From positions 124,001 through 188,000 of the forward strand of contig NZ_PJRO01000010.1 of assembly GCF_002858745.1 (NCBI RefSeq): 64,000 nt of DNA, given 5' to 3'. The position numbers were made by a program, and so were the translations under genes. This document shows, piece after piece, positions 1 to 9,446 of this stretch. Below the pieces are notes generated by a model that was given only the letters and a program-made list of their open reading frames with translations, was not told where the DNA came from and ran no database searches. Each line of letters begins with the position of its first letter. Position 1 is the first letter of the stretch. This stretch comes from Mesorhizobium loti. GTDB lineage: Bacteria; Pseudomonadota; Alphaproteobacteria; Rhizobiales; Rhizobiaceae.

Positions 1-1
1 G

Positions 2-3000
2 ATCAATGAAACGCTTGTCGATCGCGCCCGCGATATCGCCAACGCCTTCACCGACGGCAAGGACACGCTCACCGCCATCATCGACCAGGGCAAGGCGCAG
101 ATCGGCACCGACATGGCCGATATCGTTAACTCGACCTCGACGATGCTGGAGGCACGCGCAACAGATTTCGCCGGCCGCATGGAAGCGGCGCGCCACGCTG
201 TGTCGCGCACCTTCGATGCAGACATCGCCCGCCTTGCCGACGCCCGCGCCGGCATCGAGGACGCTGTCGAGAACCACAGCCGCAAGCTGGAAGAGAGCCG
301 CGAGCGCATGGCTGCCGCCATGCACGCGGATCTGGAGAAGTTCTCCGAAGGTCGTGCCGCCATCGACGAAGCCGTCACCTCGCAAGTCCACATGCTTTCC
401 GAAGGCCGCAACCTCATCAGCCGCGCCCTCGAGGAGGATCTGCGTAAGGTCAACGAGTCGCGCGCAGCCATCGATGCCTCGCTCGGCAGCCATCTGGAGC
501 GCCTGGAAGAAGGTCGCTCGCGCCTGACCCTCGCCCTGAACGAGGACGCCGACAAGCTCGTGCATGCCCGCACCATCATCGACGAAATGGTTTCCGGCCA
601 TGTCGGCAAGTTGGCCGAAGGCCGTGGGATCCTCGCCCGTGCTCTCGATGCGGACCTCAACAAACTGACCGAAAGCCGCGCAGACATTGACAATCTGGTT
701 GCTGGCCAGGTTGCCAAAATCGCCGAAGGCCGTGCTGTGCTGGCACGCGCGCTCGAAGCGGACGTCGACAGCATCAAGGCGCTGATGGAAAGCCATTCGG
801 TGCAGCTCGCCGACGATCGTGACCAGCTCGGTCGCGCGCTCGACGCCGACCTGTCCAGTGTCCGCCGGCTGGTCACCGACCACTCCGGCCAGCTTGCCAA
901 CGAGCGCAGCCTGCTATCGCAGACGCTGGAATCGGACCTTGCCAAGCTCGCAGAGAGCCGTGCATCGATCGACGGGTTGGTTGCAGGCCAGGTCGAGAAG
1001 CTGGCCGAAGGCCGCGACATCCTCAAGCGCGCGCTCGAAGCCGATCTCGGGACGATCAGCTCTGTCATTTCCGACCAATCGCAGAGACTGACCGACGACC
1101 GCTCGCAATTTGCTCGTCTGCTGGAACAGGATCTGGCGAGTGTCAGCGAACTCGTGCGAGGGCATGCCGAGCAGCTTGCGGCCGACCGCTCACAGCTGGC
1201 CAGGGCTTTGGAAGACGACCTCGCCAAGCTTGCCGACAGCCGCTCGTCCATCGACGGGCTGGTCACCGGCCAGGTCGAGAAGCTCGCCGAAGGCCGCGAT
1301 ATTCTCAAGCGTGCGCTCGAGGCCGATCTCAACACCATCACGGCGGCGATCGGCGATCAGTCGCAGAAGCTGGCCGACAATCGTGCCCTCTTCTCTTCGG
1401 CATTGGATGCCGATCTCGGCAACGTCAATCAGTTGATCGCCGGTCACAGCGAACGGCTCGCCGCCGATCGTTCCCTGCTTGCCAGGGCTCTGGAAGACGA
1501 TCTCGCCAAGCTCGCCGACAGCCGCTCGTCGATTGACGGACTGGTTGCCGGTCAGGTCGAAAAACTCGCCGAAGGCCGCGATATCCTCAAGCGTGCACTC
1601 GAAGCCGATCTCAACACCATCACGACGGCGATCGGCGATCAGTCGCAAAAGCTGGCCGACAACCGCGTTCAGTTCGCGCAGGCTCTCGACGCCGACCTTG
1701 CCAGCGTCAATCATCTTGTCGCCGGGCACAGCGAGCGTCTCGCCGCGGATCGTTCCCTGCTCTCCAAGACACTCGAAGACAACCTCTCGAGCGTCAGCAA
1801 TCTCGTCGCGGATCACAGCGAAAGGCTGGCGGCCGACCGTGCTCTGCTTTCCAGGGCGCTGGAGGATGATCTGGCTAAGCTCGCCGACAGCCGTTCGTCG
1901 ATCGACGGCCTTGTCGCCGGCCAGGTCGAGAAGCTCGCCGAGGGCCGTGATATCCTCAAGCGCGCCCTTGAAGCCGATCTCGCCAAGATCGGTGATAGCC
2001 GCAGCGGCATCGATGAGGCCATCGCCGGCCACGTTGGCAGGTTGGCCGAAGGCCGCAACATGCTTACCCGTGCACTCGAAGAGGATCTCTCCAAGCTGGC
2101 CGAAAGCCGCGAATCCATCGACGGACTGGTCGCCGGCCAGGTCGAGAAGCTGGCAGAAGGCCGCGATATCCTGAAGCGTGCGCTGGAAGCCGACCTCAAC
2201 ACCATCAGCGCGACGATTGCCGATCAATCGCAGAAGCTGGTCGACAACCGCGCCCAGTTCTCCGAGGCATTGGATGCCGACCTCGCCCGCGTTAACAATC
2301 TGGTCGCCGGCCACGGAGACCGATTGGCTGCGGATCGGGCTCTGCTTGCCAGGTCGCTCGAAGACGATCTCGCCAAGCTCACCGAAAGCCGGGCTGCGAT
2401 CGATGGCCTTGTTGCTGGCCAGGTCGAGAAGCTTGCCGAAGGCCGCGATATCCTGAAGCGTGCGCTTGAGGCCGATCTGTCGTCGATCGGTGGCGTGATG
2501 GCCGGTCAGTCGCAGAAGCTGGTCGATGCCCGCACCGATTTCCAGCAAGCGCTCGACGACGAACTGCGGCGCGTGAACGACATCGTAGCCGGCCACAGCC
2601 AGCGACTCGCTGCGGACCGTTCGATGCTTACCTCGGCGCTGGAAGACGATCTTGCCAAGCTGGCCGAAAGCCGCTCGTCCATCGACGGCCTTGTCGCCGG
2701 CCAGGTCGAAAAGCTTGCAGAGGGCCGCGACATCCTGCGTCGTGCCTTGGACGCCGACCTTGCCAAGCTCAATGAGAGCCGTGGTGGCATCGACGCTGTC
2801 ATCGCCGACCATGTCGGCAAGCTGGCCGAAGGCCGGGATCTGCTGACCCGCGCGCTGGAAACCGACCTGGCCACCATCGACGGTGCGCTCGGCAGCCATG
2901 CACAGCGCCTGGTCGACAATCGTGCTGACTTCGCGCAGGCGCTGGAAGGTAGCCTCGAACATGTCCAGGGCTTGATTTCGGGCCACAACGACCGTCTCTC

Positions 3001-5737
3001 GGCCGACCGCTCGGCGCTAACCCGGGCACTGGAGGAAGACCTCGCGAAGCTTGTCGACGCCCGTCGCGATATCGACCGCGCGCTGGCCGGACATATCGAC
3101 CAGATCGCGACCTCTTCGTCGAGCATTTCGGATGCCATTGCGGCCGATATCGACAAGGTCGAGCAGGCTTTCGCTCGCCAGACCGGCGTCATCGAGGAGC
3201 GCTCCGGCACGATGGAGCGTGCGCTCAATGCCGGCATCGACAACATTCGCGGAGCTTTGGAAAAGAGCGCGCTCTATGTTGCCGGCCAGTTGCGCGAAAA
3301 GGTTCTGGAAGTCACCAATACGCTGCACGAAGAGGCCGGCATCGCCTTCACCGATGCCGACCGCAAGATCGCCGAACGCGCCGAACAGACCTCGGCAGCC
3401 CTGCTCGCTCGTGCCGAGGACATTGCCCAGACCTTCGAGAGCGCGGACCAGAAGCTGGTGGCCCGTGCCGTCGAAACGGCACAGACCTTGGCCGCCCGCG
3501 CAGGCGATATCCTGCGCAATTTCGAGGACGCCGACCAGCGTATGGGCATTCGCATCAGCGAATCCGCAGATGCGCTCGCCGCTCGCGCCACCGACCTCGG
3601 CCAGGTCTTCGAAACAGTCGAGCAGCAGCTGGCTGCCCGCATCGCGGAGGGCTCGAATGCCCTGTCGGCGCGTGCCGCAGAGATCAGCCGCGTCTTCGAC
3701 GAGGCCGATAACCGGATGGTGTCCCGTATCTCCGACAGCGCTTCGGCGATCGGTAGCCATGCCGATCAGATCGTTGGAGCCTTTGAAGACACCGAGCGCC
3801 GCGTCGCCGACCGCGCCCGCATGACCGGCGAGGAACTGGCCGGCCATGCCGTCGAGATCGAACGCGCATTGACCAGCGCCGACCAGCGTCTGGCCTCCAG
3901 CGCCTCCACTGCGGCAGCACGCGTCGAAGATCAGATCGCCAGTGTCGAGAACCGCTTCTCGGCATCGGCCGATGCAATGGGCCAGAAACTCGAGCAGCAG
4001 ATCACACAGGCCGAAGGTCAGCTCGCCTCGCGCGCAAATGTGATTGCCGAAACCTTCGCCGCTGTTGGCCAGCATATCGGCCAGAGCACGAACGAAGCGG
4101 CCAAGACCATCGGTGCCAACACACGCGAGCTCAATTCGATGCTGGCAGCCCGCTCTGCCGAGCTGTCCAAGATCCTCGACGAGACGGCCCGCCCGTTGGT
4201 CGACAAGTTCTCGGAAGGTGGCATCGAGCTGCAGAAGAGCATGGAGGAAGCGACCGAGCGCGCCACAGCTACGCTGCGCCGTGAAAACGCAGTACTTGCG
4301 GACGCACTGGCCAGCCGTACGGCCGAAACACTCGCCGCCGTCGATGGTGCCCGTTCGTCCCTGGCGGACAATGTTGCCGATCTCATCGGCCGCATGACGA
4401 ACTCGGCCGACCAGCTCAACACCCTGATCGCCAAGGCTTCGGAAAACCTGGGCGAGGTCGAAGGCCGTCTCGCAGGCTCGACGCAAAGCTTTGCGGCGAC
4501 CACGGAGAAGGCATCGCAAACCTTCGCAAGCTCGGCACGCCTGGTCGATTCCAACACGACCAGACTGACCGAATTGTCTTCAGCGACACTGCGCGAAGTG
4601 GCCTCCATCGCCACCCGCTTCGACGAACACAGCCGTCTGCTTGCCAGCGCCTCGGACCTGCTCGGCTCCGCGCAGAGCAATCTGGAGCACACGCTGGCGC
4701 GCCAGTCCTCCCTCGACGACCTCGCGGTCGGCCTGGTCAAGAAGTCGGAAGATCTGGAAAAGGTCATGCGCTCGTTCGAGACGCTGGTCAGCCAGACGCT
4801 GCAAACTGCCGAAGGCAGGACGCTGGAGTCGGCCGATAAGATCCGCGTCGCCATTTCGGACGTGGTCGAATCCGCCACCAAGCGGTTCGCGGATGCCACC
4901 GAAGAAATGCGCCGCACCGCCGGCTCGATCAAGAGCGAGCTCGACCTGACTCGCGCTGAACTGCGCAAGGGCGTCATCGAGATGCCTGAGGAGGCGAAAG
5001 AGTCGACCACGGCGATCCGCCGCGCGGTTTCCGAGCAGATCAATGCACTGAAGGAACTGTCGGACATTGTCGCCAAGTCGGGCCGAAATGTTGACGTTTC
5101 GGAACCGCGCAATCTGCGCCCTGCCCCGACGCCTGCTCCGCGTCCGTCGGAGCCGCCGGTGCGGCGTCCGGCAGAACCGCAGCGTCGTGCTCCGGAAGCA
5201 CCGAGCGCGCCAACCGGCCTGCGCGGCTCGCTGGACACCGGCGAGACAGCGTTGCGGCCACGCAACGATGCCGGCGCCCGTACACCGCAGGGCGGCTGGG
5301 TGCGTGATCTGTTGACCGGTGCCTCGGAAGATGATGGCGCGCGGCCAGCCCCGGTACAGCCGCGTGCAACGCCGGTGCAGCGTTCGCCGCTGCATGTCGT
5401 GGAATCGCTCAACTCGCTCTCCGTCGACATCGCCCGGGCCATCGACCATGATGCCTCGATCGAACTGTGGAACCGCTACCGGCGCGGCGAGCGCGACGTG
5501 TTCACCCGTCGCCTCTACACGTTGAAGGGTCAGCAGACCTTCGACGATATCCGCCGCAAGTACCAGTCGGAGGCCGAGTTCCGCGCCGCAGTCGACCGCT
5601 ACTGCGACGACTTCGAGAAGCTGCTTAAGGACGTCTCGCGTAACGATCGTGACAACATGATCTCGCAGACCTATCTCACCTCGGACACAGGCAAGGTCTA
5701 TACCATGCTGGCTCATGCCAGCGGTCGCCTGCGCTGA
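2..5737 (+). CDS. Giant repetitive coiled-coil protein, growth-pole-ring (GPR)-like; 5' end outside window
   Basis: The reading frame is open from base 2, so the start lies upstream; 1911 codons are visible. The first two thirds are almost pure alpha helix built from repeats of 29 or 36 residues with heptad-like hydrophobic spacing. The phrase AGQVEKLAEGRDIL occurs seven times nearly unchanged between about 980 and 2740. A second 29-residue family (FEDADQRM-type) covers about 3400-3800. A Pro/Arg-rich linker follows (about 5110-5400), then a compact C-terminal domain of about 110 residues. In Agrobacterium a protein of about 2100 residues with an apolipoprotein-like helical region (GPR) forms a ring at the growing pole and is needed for polar growth. 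Size, repeat character and C-terminal tail fit that family, but the N-terminal membrane region cannot be checked here. Other large coiled-coil scaffold proteins remain possible. Confidence 0.7.
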   Translation: MNETLVDRARDIANAFTDGKDTLTAIIDQGKAQIGTDMADIVNSTSTMLEARATDFAGRMEAARHAVSRTFDADIARLADARAGIEDAVENHSRKLEESRERMAAAMHADLEKFSEGRAAIDEAVTSQVHMLSEGRNLISRALEEDLRKVNESRAAIDASLGSHLERLEEGRSRLTLALNEDADKLVHARTIIDEMVSGHVGKLAEGRGILARALDADLNKLTESRADIDNLVAGQVAKIAEGRAVLARALEADVDSIKALMESHSVQLADDRDQLGRALDADLSSVRRLVTDHSGQLANERSLLSQTLESDLAKLAESRASIDGLVAGQVEKLAEGRDILKRALEADLGTISSVISDQSQRLTDDRSQFARLLEQDLASVSELVRGHAEQLAADRSQLARALEDDLAKLADSRSSIDGLVTGQVEKLAEGRDILKRALEADLNTITAAIGDQSQKLADNRALFSSALDADLGNVNQLIAGHSERLAADRSLLARALEDDLAKLADSRSSIDGLVAGQVEKLAEGRDILKRALEADLNTITTAIGDQSQKLADNRVQFAQALDADLASVNHLVAGHSERLAADRSLLSKTLEDNLSSVSNLVADHSERLAADRALLSRALEDDLAKLADSRSSIDGLVAGQVEKLAEGRDILKRALEADLAKIGDSRSGIDEAIAGHVGRLAEGRNMLTRALEEDLSKLAESRESIDGLVAGQVEKLAEGRDILKRALEADLNTISATIADQSQKLVDNRAQFSEALDADLARVNNLVAGHGDRLAADRALLARSLEDDLAKLTESRAAIDGLVAGQVEKLAEGRDILKRALEADLSSIGGVMAGQSQKLVDARTDFQQALDDELRRVNDIVAGHSQRLAADRSMLTSALEDDLAKLAESRSSIDGLVAGQVEKLAEGRDILRRALDADLAKLNESRGGIDAVIADHVGKLAEGRDLLTRALETDLATIDGALGSHAQRLVDNRADFAQALEGSLEHVQGLISGHNDRLSADRSALTRALEEDLAKLVDARRDIDRALAGHIDQIATSSSSISDAIAADIDKVEQAFARQTGVIEERSGTMERALNAGIDNIRGALEKSALYVAGQLREKVLEVTNTLHEEAGIAFTDADRKIAERAEQTSAALLARAEDIAQTFESADQKLVARAVETAQTLAARAGDILRNFEDADQRMGIRISESADALAARATDLGQVFETVEQQLAARIAEGSNALSARAAEISRVFDEADNRMVSRISDSASAIGSHADQIVGAFEDTERRVADRARMTGEELAGHAVEIERALTSADQRLASSASTAAARVEDQIASVENRFSASADAMGQKLEQQITQAEGQLASRANVIAETFAAVGQHIGQSTNEAAKTIGANTRELNSMLAARSAELSKILDETARPLVDKFSEGGIELQKSMEEATERATATLRRENAVLADALASRTAETLAAVDGARSSLADNVADLIGRMTNSADQLNTLIAKASENLGEVEGRLAGSTQSFAATTEKASQTFASSARLVDSNTTRLTELSSATLREVASIATRFDEHSRLLASASDLLGSAQSNLEHTLARQSSLDDLAVGLVKKSEDLEKVMRSFETLVSQTLQTAEGRTLESADKIRVAISDVVESATKRFADATEEMRRTAGSIKSELDLTRAELRKGVIEMPEEAKESTTAIRRAVSEQINALKELSDIVAKSGRNVDVSEPRNLRPAPTPAPRPSEPPVRRPAEPQRRAPEAPSAPTGLRGSLDTGETALRPRNDAGARTPQGGWVRDLLTGASEDDGARPAPVQPRATPVQRSPLHVVESLNSLSVDIARAIDHDASIELWNRYRRGERDVFTRRLYTLKGQQTFDDIRRKYQSEAEFRAAVDRYCDDFEKLLKDVSRNDRDNMISQTYLTSDTGKVYTMLAHASGRLR
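900..3070 (+). repeat. In-frame tandem repeats (87 and 108 bp units) inside the coiled-coil gene
   Basis: The DNA repeats as well as the protein. Units of 108 bp (36 residues, carrying AGQVEKLAEGRDIL) alternate with units of 87 bp (29 residues, carrying GHSERLAADR or GDQSQKLADNR). The composite 36+29+29 pattern gives a 282-bp super-repeat in part of the array. Two 108-bp units follow directly on each other between about 1916 and 2132. Long near-identical stretches make the segment prone to unequal recombination and to assembly collapse. Confidence 0.85.
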
Positions 5738-5754
5738 GGTGCGGCACAAACAGG

Positions 5755-5786
5755 AAAAGGCGGGAGTTTCAACTCCCGCCTTTTTT
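5755..5786. terminator. Intrinsic terminator, probably bidirectional
   Basis: A perfect 14-bp stem (5755-5768 with 5771-5784) with a 2-nt loop is followed by a T run. It starts 18 bp after the coiled-coil gene. The complement also ends in a T run, so it can serve the converging DsbA-like gene. Confidence 0.92.
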
Positions 5787-5829
5787 ATTTATGCCCAATT
5801 AAGGATCGCTATTTGGCAAAGAGCGCACG

Positions 5830-6447
5830 CTATTTGAGGGTCAACGCCTTGTCGAATGAAGCGACCGTCCCGTCATAGGTCAGGCGCTCTCCGTTCAAGA
5901 AGAACGTCGGTGTCCCCTTTACTTCCAACTCCTGTAGCGCCTGATCTCGAAGGCCTTCGAGCTTCCGAAGATGAGCTTCGTTTTTGAGAGCTTGCTCAAA
6001 ATGCGGCTGATCGATGCCCTGGGAAGCGGCTATTTCCCTCATCACGCCCTTGCGCTCTGCAGCTCCAACGATTTCTTCGTAGCGCTCGGTGAAAGCTGCA
6101 AGCGTCTGGCGGTAGCGCCCCGGGCCCGCCTGCTCAGCTATCAGGAAAATCGCAGCGTCTATCACGTTGCGAACAAAGGGACGTATGGAGATCCTCAACT
6201 TGCCGGTTTGGACATACTTCCGTTCGAGGTCCGGGAGCACCTTCTTCTCGAAATCAACGCAGTGGCCGCAGGTCGGCGAGGAATAGACAATGAGCGTTGC
6301 GGGCGCTTGTTTGCTGCCAATGAAATTGTCTTCGACACCCGCCGGCTGCATCAACACGCCATTCAAGGCAGCGGTCGGAGAAGCAAAAGCGGCACCATCA
6401 GACAAGAGCAATGCCGAGATGACCGCGGCGGTTGATAGGAATTTCAT
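5830..6447 (-). CDS. Periplasmic DsbA-family thiol oxidoreductase
   Basis: 205 residues. The N-terminal hydrophobic stretch (about residues 4-22, ending in AFAS) is a Sec signal peptide, which places the protein in the periplasm. A thioredoxin-fold active site CGHC lies at residues 60-63, after the beta-strand TLIVYSSPT, and a cis-proline segment GTPTF lies near residue 175. The all-helical insertion between them is typical of DsbA/DsbG-like proteins. The likely role is thiol-disulfide exchange on secreted proteins; the partner is unknown. The ATG is preceded by AGGGTGA at good spacing. It stands alone between the terminator at 5755 and the Mla-type operon. Whether it oxidises or isomerises cannot be told from sequence. 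Confidence 0.85.
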   Translation of the reverse strand: MKFLSTAAVISALLLSDGAAFASPTAALNGVLMQPAGVEDNFIGSKQAPATLIVYSSPTCGHCVDFEKKVLPDLERKYVQTGKLRISIRPFVRNVIDAAIFLIAEQAGPGRYRQTLAAFTERYEEIVGAAERKGVMREIAASQGIDQPHFEQALKNEAHLRKLEGLRDQALQELEVKGTPTFFLNGERLTYDGTVASFDKALTLK

Positions 6448-6571
6448 CGTTCACCCTGAAACGCTGACGCCGCCCCATCTCGTGAGACTACAATGCAGCG
6501 CACCGCGAAAGCAGGTGCCAAATTGCCGCAAAATCATCGAGTGATGACAAGAAACCCTGAGAACTCGCTGC

Positions 6572-7171
6572 TTAGATCGTCGAATCCGACCAGCGCACGA
6601 TCTCGCCAACCGCTTGACCGAAAGCGCGGTCGAGCGCGGCCACATAGGCCGAATTGCCACTGCCACCAGAGACCGGCGCGCTGGCCTGGAAGCTGCGCGA
6701 AGCGCGCACTTCGCCGTTGCGGTCGTTTAGGATGCGCACATAGAGTTCGACATGCGCCTGCTCGCCTTTTTCAGCGCGCACTTCGAAGGCACGGATTTCG
6801 GTAATGACCTGGTAGTCGATCGCCAGACCTTCGCCCGGCCGACCGACCCCTGCAAAACGACCGGTGCGCTGAAATGCTTCGGCCAGCCTTGCCTGCACGA
6901 TGACCGGTAGCCTGTCGGCCCATTGTGCGCCCTTGAGATACTGGATCGAACGCTGGCCGGTCTTGATGACGATGTTCTGGCTGTCCAGCGCTTTCAGGGC
7001 CACCGGCTGCGTCACGAGGATCTGGCGTTTGCTTTGCCCGCCGGTCTGCACGCTCGGCGTCGACAGGTCGAAGGTGTCGAGTGGCGCAGGACCGCCGCCG
7101 GGCAGCGCTGCGCACCCCGAAAGAATAACCGCGAGCAGCAACGCGCCCGCATGCGCTCGGATCGACTTCAC
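6572..7171 (-). CDS. ABC transport auxiliary lipoprotein of the Mla-type system (PF03886-like)
   Basis: 199 residues. The signal peptide ends in the lipobox LSGC (Cys20), so the mature protein is a lipoprotein. The body resembles the ABC_trans_aux/PqiC-like family, which accompanies MCE transport systems. The start is GTG at 7171, preceded by GGGGA at about 6 nt; no ATG is available nearby. It is the last gene of the operon reading from 10631, 73 bp after the MCE gene. Many alphaproteobacteria carry this lipoprotein in place of the enterobacterial MlaC/MlaA components. Its exact contact in the lipid path is not known from sequence. Confidence 0.8.
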   Translation of the reverse strand: MKSIRAHAGALLLAVILSGCAALPGGGPAPLDTFDLSTPSVQTGGQSKRQILVTQPVALKALDSQNIVIKTGQRSIQYLKGAQWADRLPVIVQARLAEAFQRTGRFAGVGRPGEGLAIDYQVITEIRAFEVRAEKGEQAHVELYVRILNDRNGEVRASRSFQASAPVSGGSGNSAYVAALDRAFGQAVGEIVRWSDSTI

Positions 7172-7244
7172 GCGACGTCCCCACTGAACACAGCCGCCAG
7201 GTCCCGTTTCGGGCGGTATTTATCGATGGAACTGCACTGCACCG

Positions 7245-8618
7245 TCAACGCCGCACCCTTCCGTCATACTGGCGCACCTCGCCATCACCGCCCGACAGGA
7301 TGCGCTGCGGATTGCGCTGGAAATCAGAAACAGCTTCTTCGATGCGGTTGACCGAGCGCCTGGTATCTCCCACCAGCGCCTCGACATTCTGCAGGCCCTG
7401 GCCGGAGAAGCGCTGCAGGTTGTCCGAGATGACGCCGACGTGCTTGTTCAATGTATCAGCGACCTGCTTGAACGACTTCAACGTCTCGCTGGCTTGCGCC
7501 ACGAGGCCCTTTGTGTCGCCCGAGCCAAGCATGCCATCCACCTTGGCCAGGATGCCATCAATACGCACGGAAGCGTTGTTCAGGCGCTGTGCGAGCTGCT
7601 GGGCATCCTTGATGGTCTGTTGAATGTCGTCGGAGCGCGCGGCAACCTTTTCGGTTACCTTGGCGATATCGGCCGATGCCTTGCCTGCGTTGGCGCTGGC
7701 ATCCTTGATGTTGGCAAGCGCGGTGCGCACATCGGCCGGATCGACGCTGTCGAGAACGCCGTTGACCTTGTCGAGTGTCACCTGGGTCTTCGCCGCGAAA
7801 TCGTTGATCGATCCCACCGCCTGCTTGACTTCGGCTATGGTGGAATCGAATTGATCGCTGGTCTTGCTCAGATTGCGGGTGAATTCGTCGACATTGGCGA
7901 CGATGTTCTTGACCTTGTCGCGATCGACGGAGTTGAGCAGCCCTTCCGCAGCCTTCAGTGCGCCATCAAGCTTGCCCGAAACGCCCTGCAATTCCGTCGA
8001 AAGCGCGCTGACACTCGACAGGAACTTGTCGATACCATCGGAATTCTTGGCCAGGGCGTCGGAAAATTTTGCTGCGTTCTGTGCAGTCTGCGTCAGCGGA
8101 CCGCGTACATCCTTGGCGAAGCCCTCGAATTCGGTCAGGACCTTGTCGGTGCGGGTAGCGATATCCTGCGCAGTCTGCAAAAGATTGGTCACGGCAGAAG
8201 GCTTGGCGACGATCACCGCCACGCGCCCATCCTTCTCTGCCTCATCGAGAATCTTTGGCTCTTTCGGATTGGCACCGGTCAGCTCGATATTCGCCTGTCC
8301 GGTCAGGCCGGCAAGGCCGATGTCTGCCTGCGTCGAGCGGGTGATCGGCGTCATGCGGTCGATCACTGTATCGGCTACAGCGATTGTCGGATCGTCCACG
8401 TCGATATAAACCCGGCGCACATCCCCTACCTTGACACCGTTGAACAATACGAAGCTGCCGCGCCCGAGGCCCGACGCAGAGCCCGGGATACGCACCTGCA
8501 GCGTCGTCGTCTCGCCACGATCGCCTATGTTCGCGGTCCAGTAGACGAAGCCGAAGGCCGCCAGAATCGCCACCAGCGTGAAAATGCCGACGATAACGTA
8601 GTTGGCTCTGGTTTCCAT
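7245..8618 (-). CDS. MlaD-like MCE-domain protein
   Basis: 457 residues. One N-terminal transmembrane helix (about 7-28) is followed by a single MCE domain (about 40-120, including FNGVKVGDV and GLTGQANIELTG). The long C-terminal part is helical and coiled-coil-like with phenylalanine-poor heptads. MCE proteins form hexameric rings that carry phospholipids between inner and outer membrane. The long helical tail is of the PqiB/YebT or LetB-like needle kind rather than the short E. coli MlaD, which suggests a periplasm-spanning tube. It lies 8 bp after the ATPase gene in the same operon. Substrate specificity (retrograde or anterograde lipid) is not decided by sequence. Confidence 0.88.
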   Translation of the reverse strand: METRANYVIVGIFTLVAILAAFGFVYWTANIGDRGETTTLQVRIPGSASGLGRGSFVLFNGVKVGDVRRVYIDVDDPTIAVADTVIDRMTPITRSTQADIGLAGLTGQANIELTGANPKEPKILDEAEKDGRVAVIVAKPSAVTNLLQTAQDIATRTDKVLTEFEGFAKDVRGPLTQTAQNAAKFSDALAKNSDGIDKFLSSVSALSTELQGVSGKLDGALKAAEGLLNSVDRDKVKNIVANVDEFTRNLSKTSDQFDSTIAEVKQAVGSINDFAAKTQVTLDKVNGVLDSVDPADVRTALANIKDASANAGKASADIAKVTEKVAARSDDIQQTIKDAQQLAQRLNNASVRIDGILAKVDGMLGSGDTKGLVAQASETLKSFKQVADTLNKHVGVISDNLQRFSGQGLQNVEALVGDTRRSVNRIEEAVSDFQRNPQRILSGGDGEVRQYDGRVRR

Positions 8619-8626
8619 TGCTTCAC

Positions 8627-9445
8627 TTATGGCTGCGCGCGTGTTGCAAGATCAAGCTGCCGCGCCCGTTTTCCGCGGAAATAGGATTTCACCCAGGGTT
8701 CCTCGCTCTTCAGCATGTCTTCGACGGTGCCTTGCACCAGCACCCGCTTCTTGCCAAGCACGGCAATGCGGTCGCAGGCGGTGAAAAGCGAATCGAGATC
8801 GTGCGTCACCATGTAGACCGTGAGGTCCATCGTATCGCGCAGCTTGACCACCAGTTCGTCGAACTCGGCCGCGCTGATTGGGTCGAGACCGGAAGTCGGC
8901 TCATCAAGGAAGACGATCTCCGGATCGAGTGCCAGCGCGCGTGCGAGGGCGGCGCGTTTGATCATGCCGCCGGACAATTCCGACGGATATTTGCGCGCGG
9001 CATCCGGCGGCAGACCAACGAGCTCGATCTTGAGCATGGCCAGTTCGTCCATCAGCTTTTTCGGCAGGTCCAGATATTCGCGCATCGGCACCTGGACGTT
9101 TTCCATCACCGTCAACGCTGAAAACAGCGCGCCCTGCTGGAACAGCACGCCGAGCCGCATGTCGATGCGCAGCCGCTCGGTATCGCTGGCCTTGTCGACA
9201 TTGACGCCGAACAGCTTGATCGTACCGGCCTGCTTATGCACCAGTCCGAGAACTGTGCGCAGCAGCACGGACTTGCCGGCGCCGGAGGCACCGACGAAAC
9301 CCAGGATCTCGCCGCGCCGGATATTCAGCGAGAGGCCGTCGAGGATAACAGTCTCGCCAAACGCCACCTTGATGTCGCTCGCCGACAACACGACGTCGTC
9401 CTGCTCGTCATCAATATGTTCAGCCTGTTGTTCGACGATTGCCAT
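8627..9445 (-). CDS. MlaF-like ABC transporter ATPase
   Basis: 272 residues. Walker A GASGAGKS, signature LSGGM, Walker B with LDEPTSGLDP, and the switch histidine in MVTHDLDS are all present. LSGGM is typical of MlaF/Ttg2A ATPases of MCE systems. I place the start at ATG 9445 (MAIVEQQ) because the permease stop codon ends just one base upstream; the longer in-frame extension to 9505 would lie inside the permease gene. It energises the MlaE/MlaD complex in the inner membrane. Confidence 0.9.
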   Translation of the reverse strand: MAIVEQQAEHIDDEQDDVVLSASDIKVAFGETVILDGLSLNIRRGEILGFVGASGAGKSVLLRTVLGLVHKQAGTIKLFGVNVDKASDTERLRIDMRLGVLFQQGALFSALTVMENVQVPMREYLDLPKKLMDELAMLKIELVGLPPDAARKYPSELSGGMIKRAALARALALDPEIVFLDEPTSGLDPISAAEFDELVVKLRDTMDLTVYMVTHDLDSLFTACDRIAVLGKKRVLVQGTVEDMLKSEEPWVKSYFRGKRARQLDLATRAQP

Positions 9446-9446
9446 G

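Noticed and set aside
1190..2986. 598-codon minus-strand frame
   Set aside because: It is the mirror of the repeats in the coiled-coil gene, with no ribosome site or family resemblance. High GC and regular repeats keep it open.
900..3070. Repeats as a CRISPR-like array
   Set aside because: Units are long, in frame and coding, without unique spacers.
3017..4519. 500-codon minus-strand frame, and another at 4018-5442
   Set aside because: Shadows of the same gene; codon use and sequence look random.
7440..8684. 414-codon plus-strand frame
   Set aside because: Antisense to the MCE gene; no family signal.
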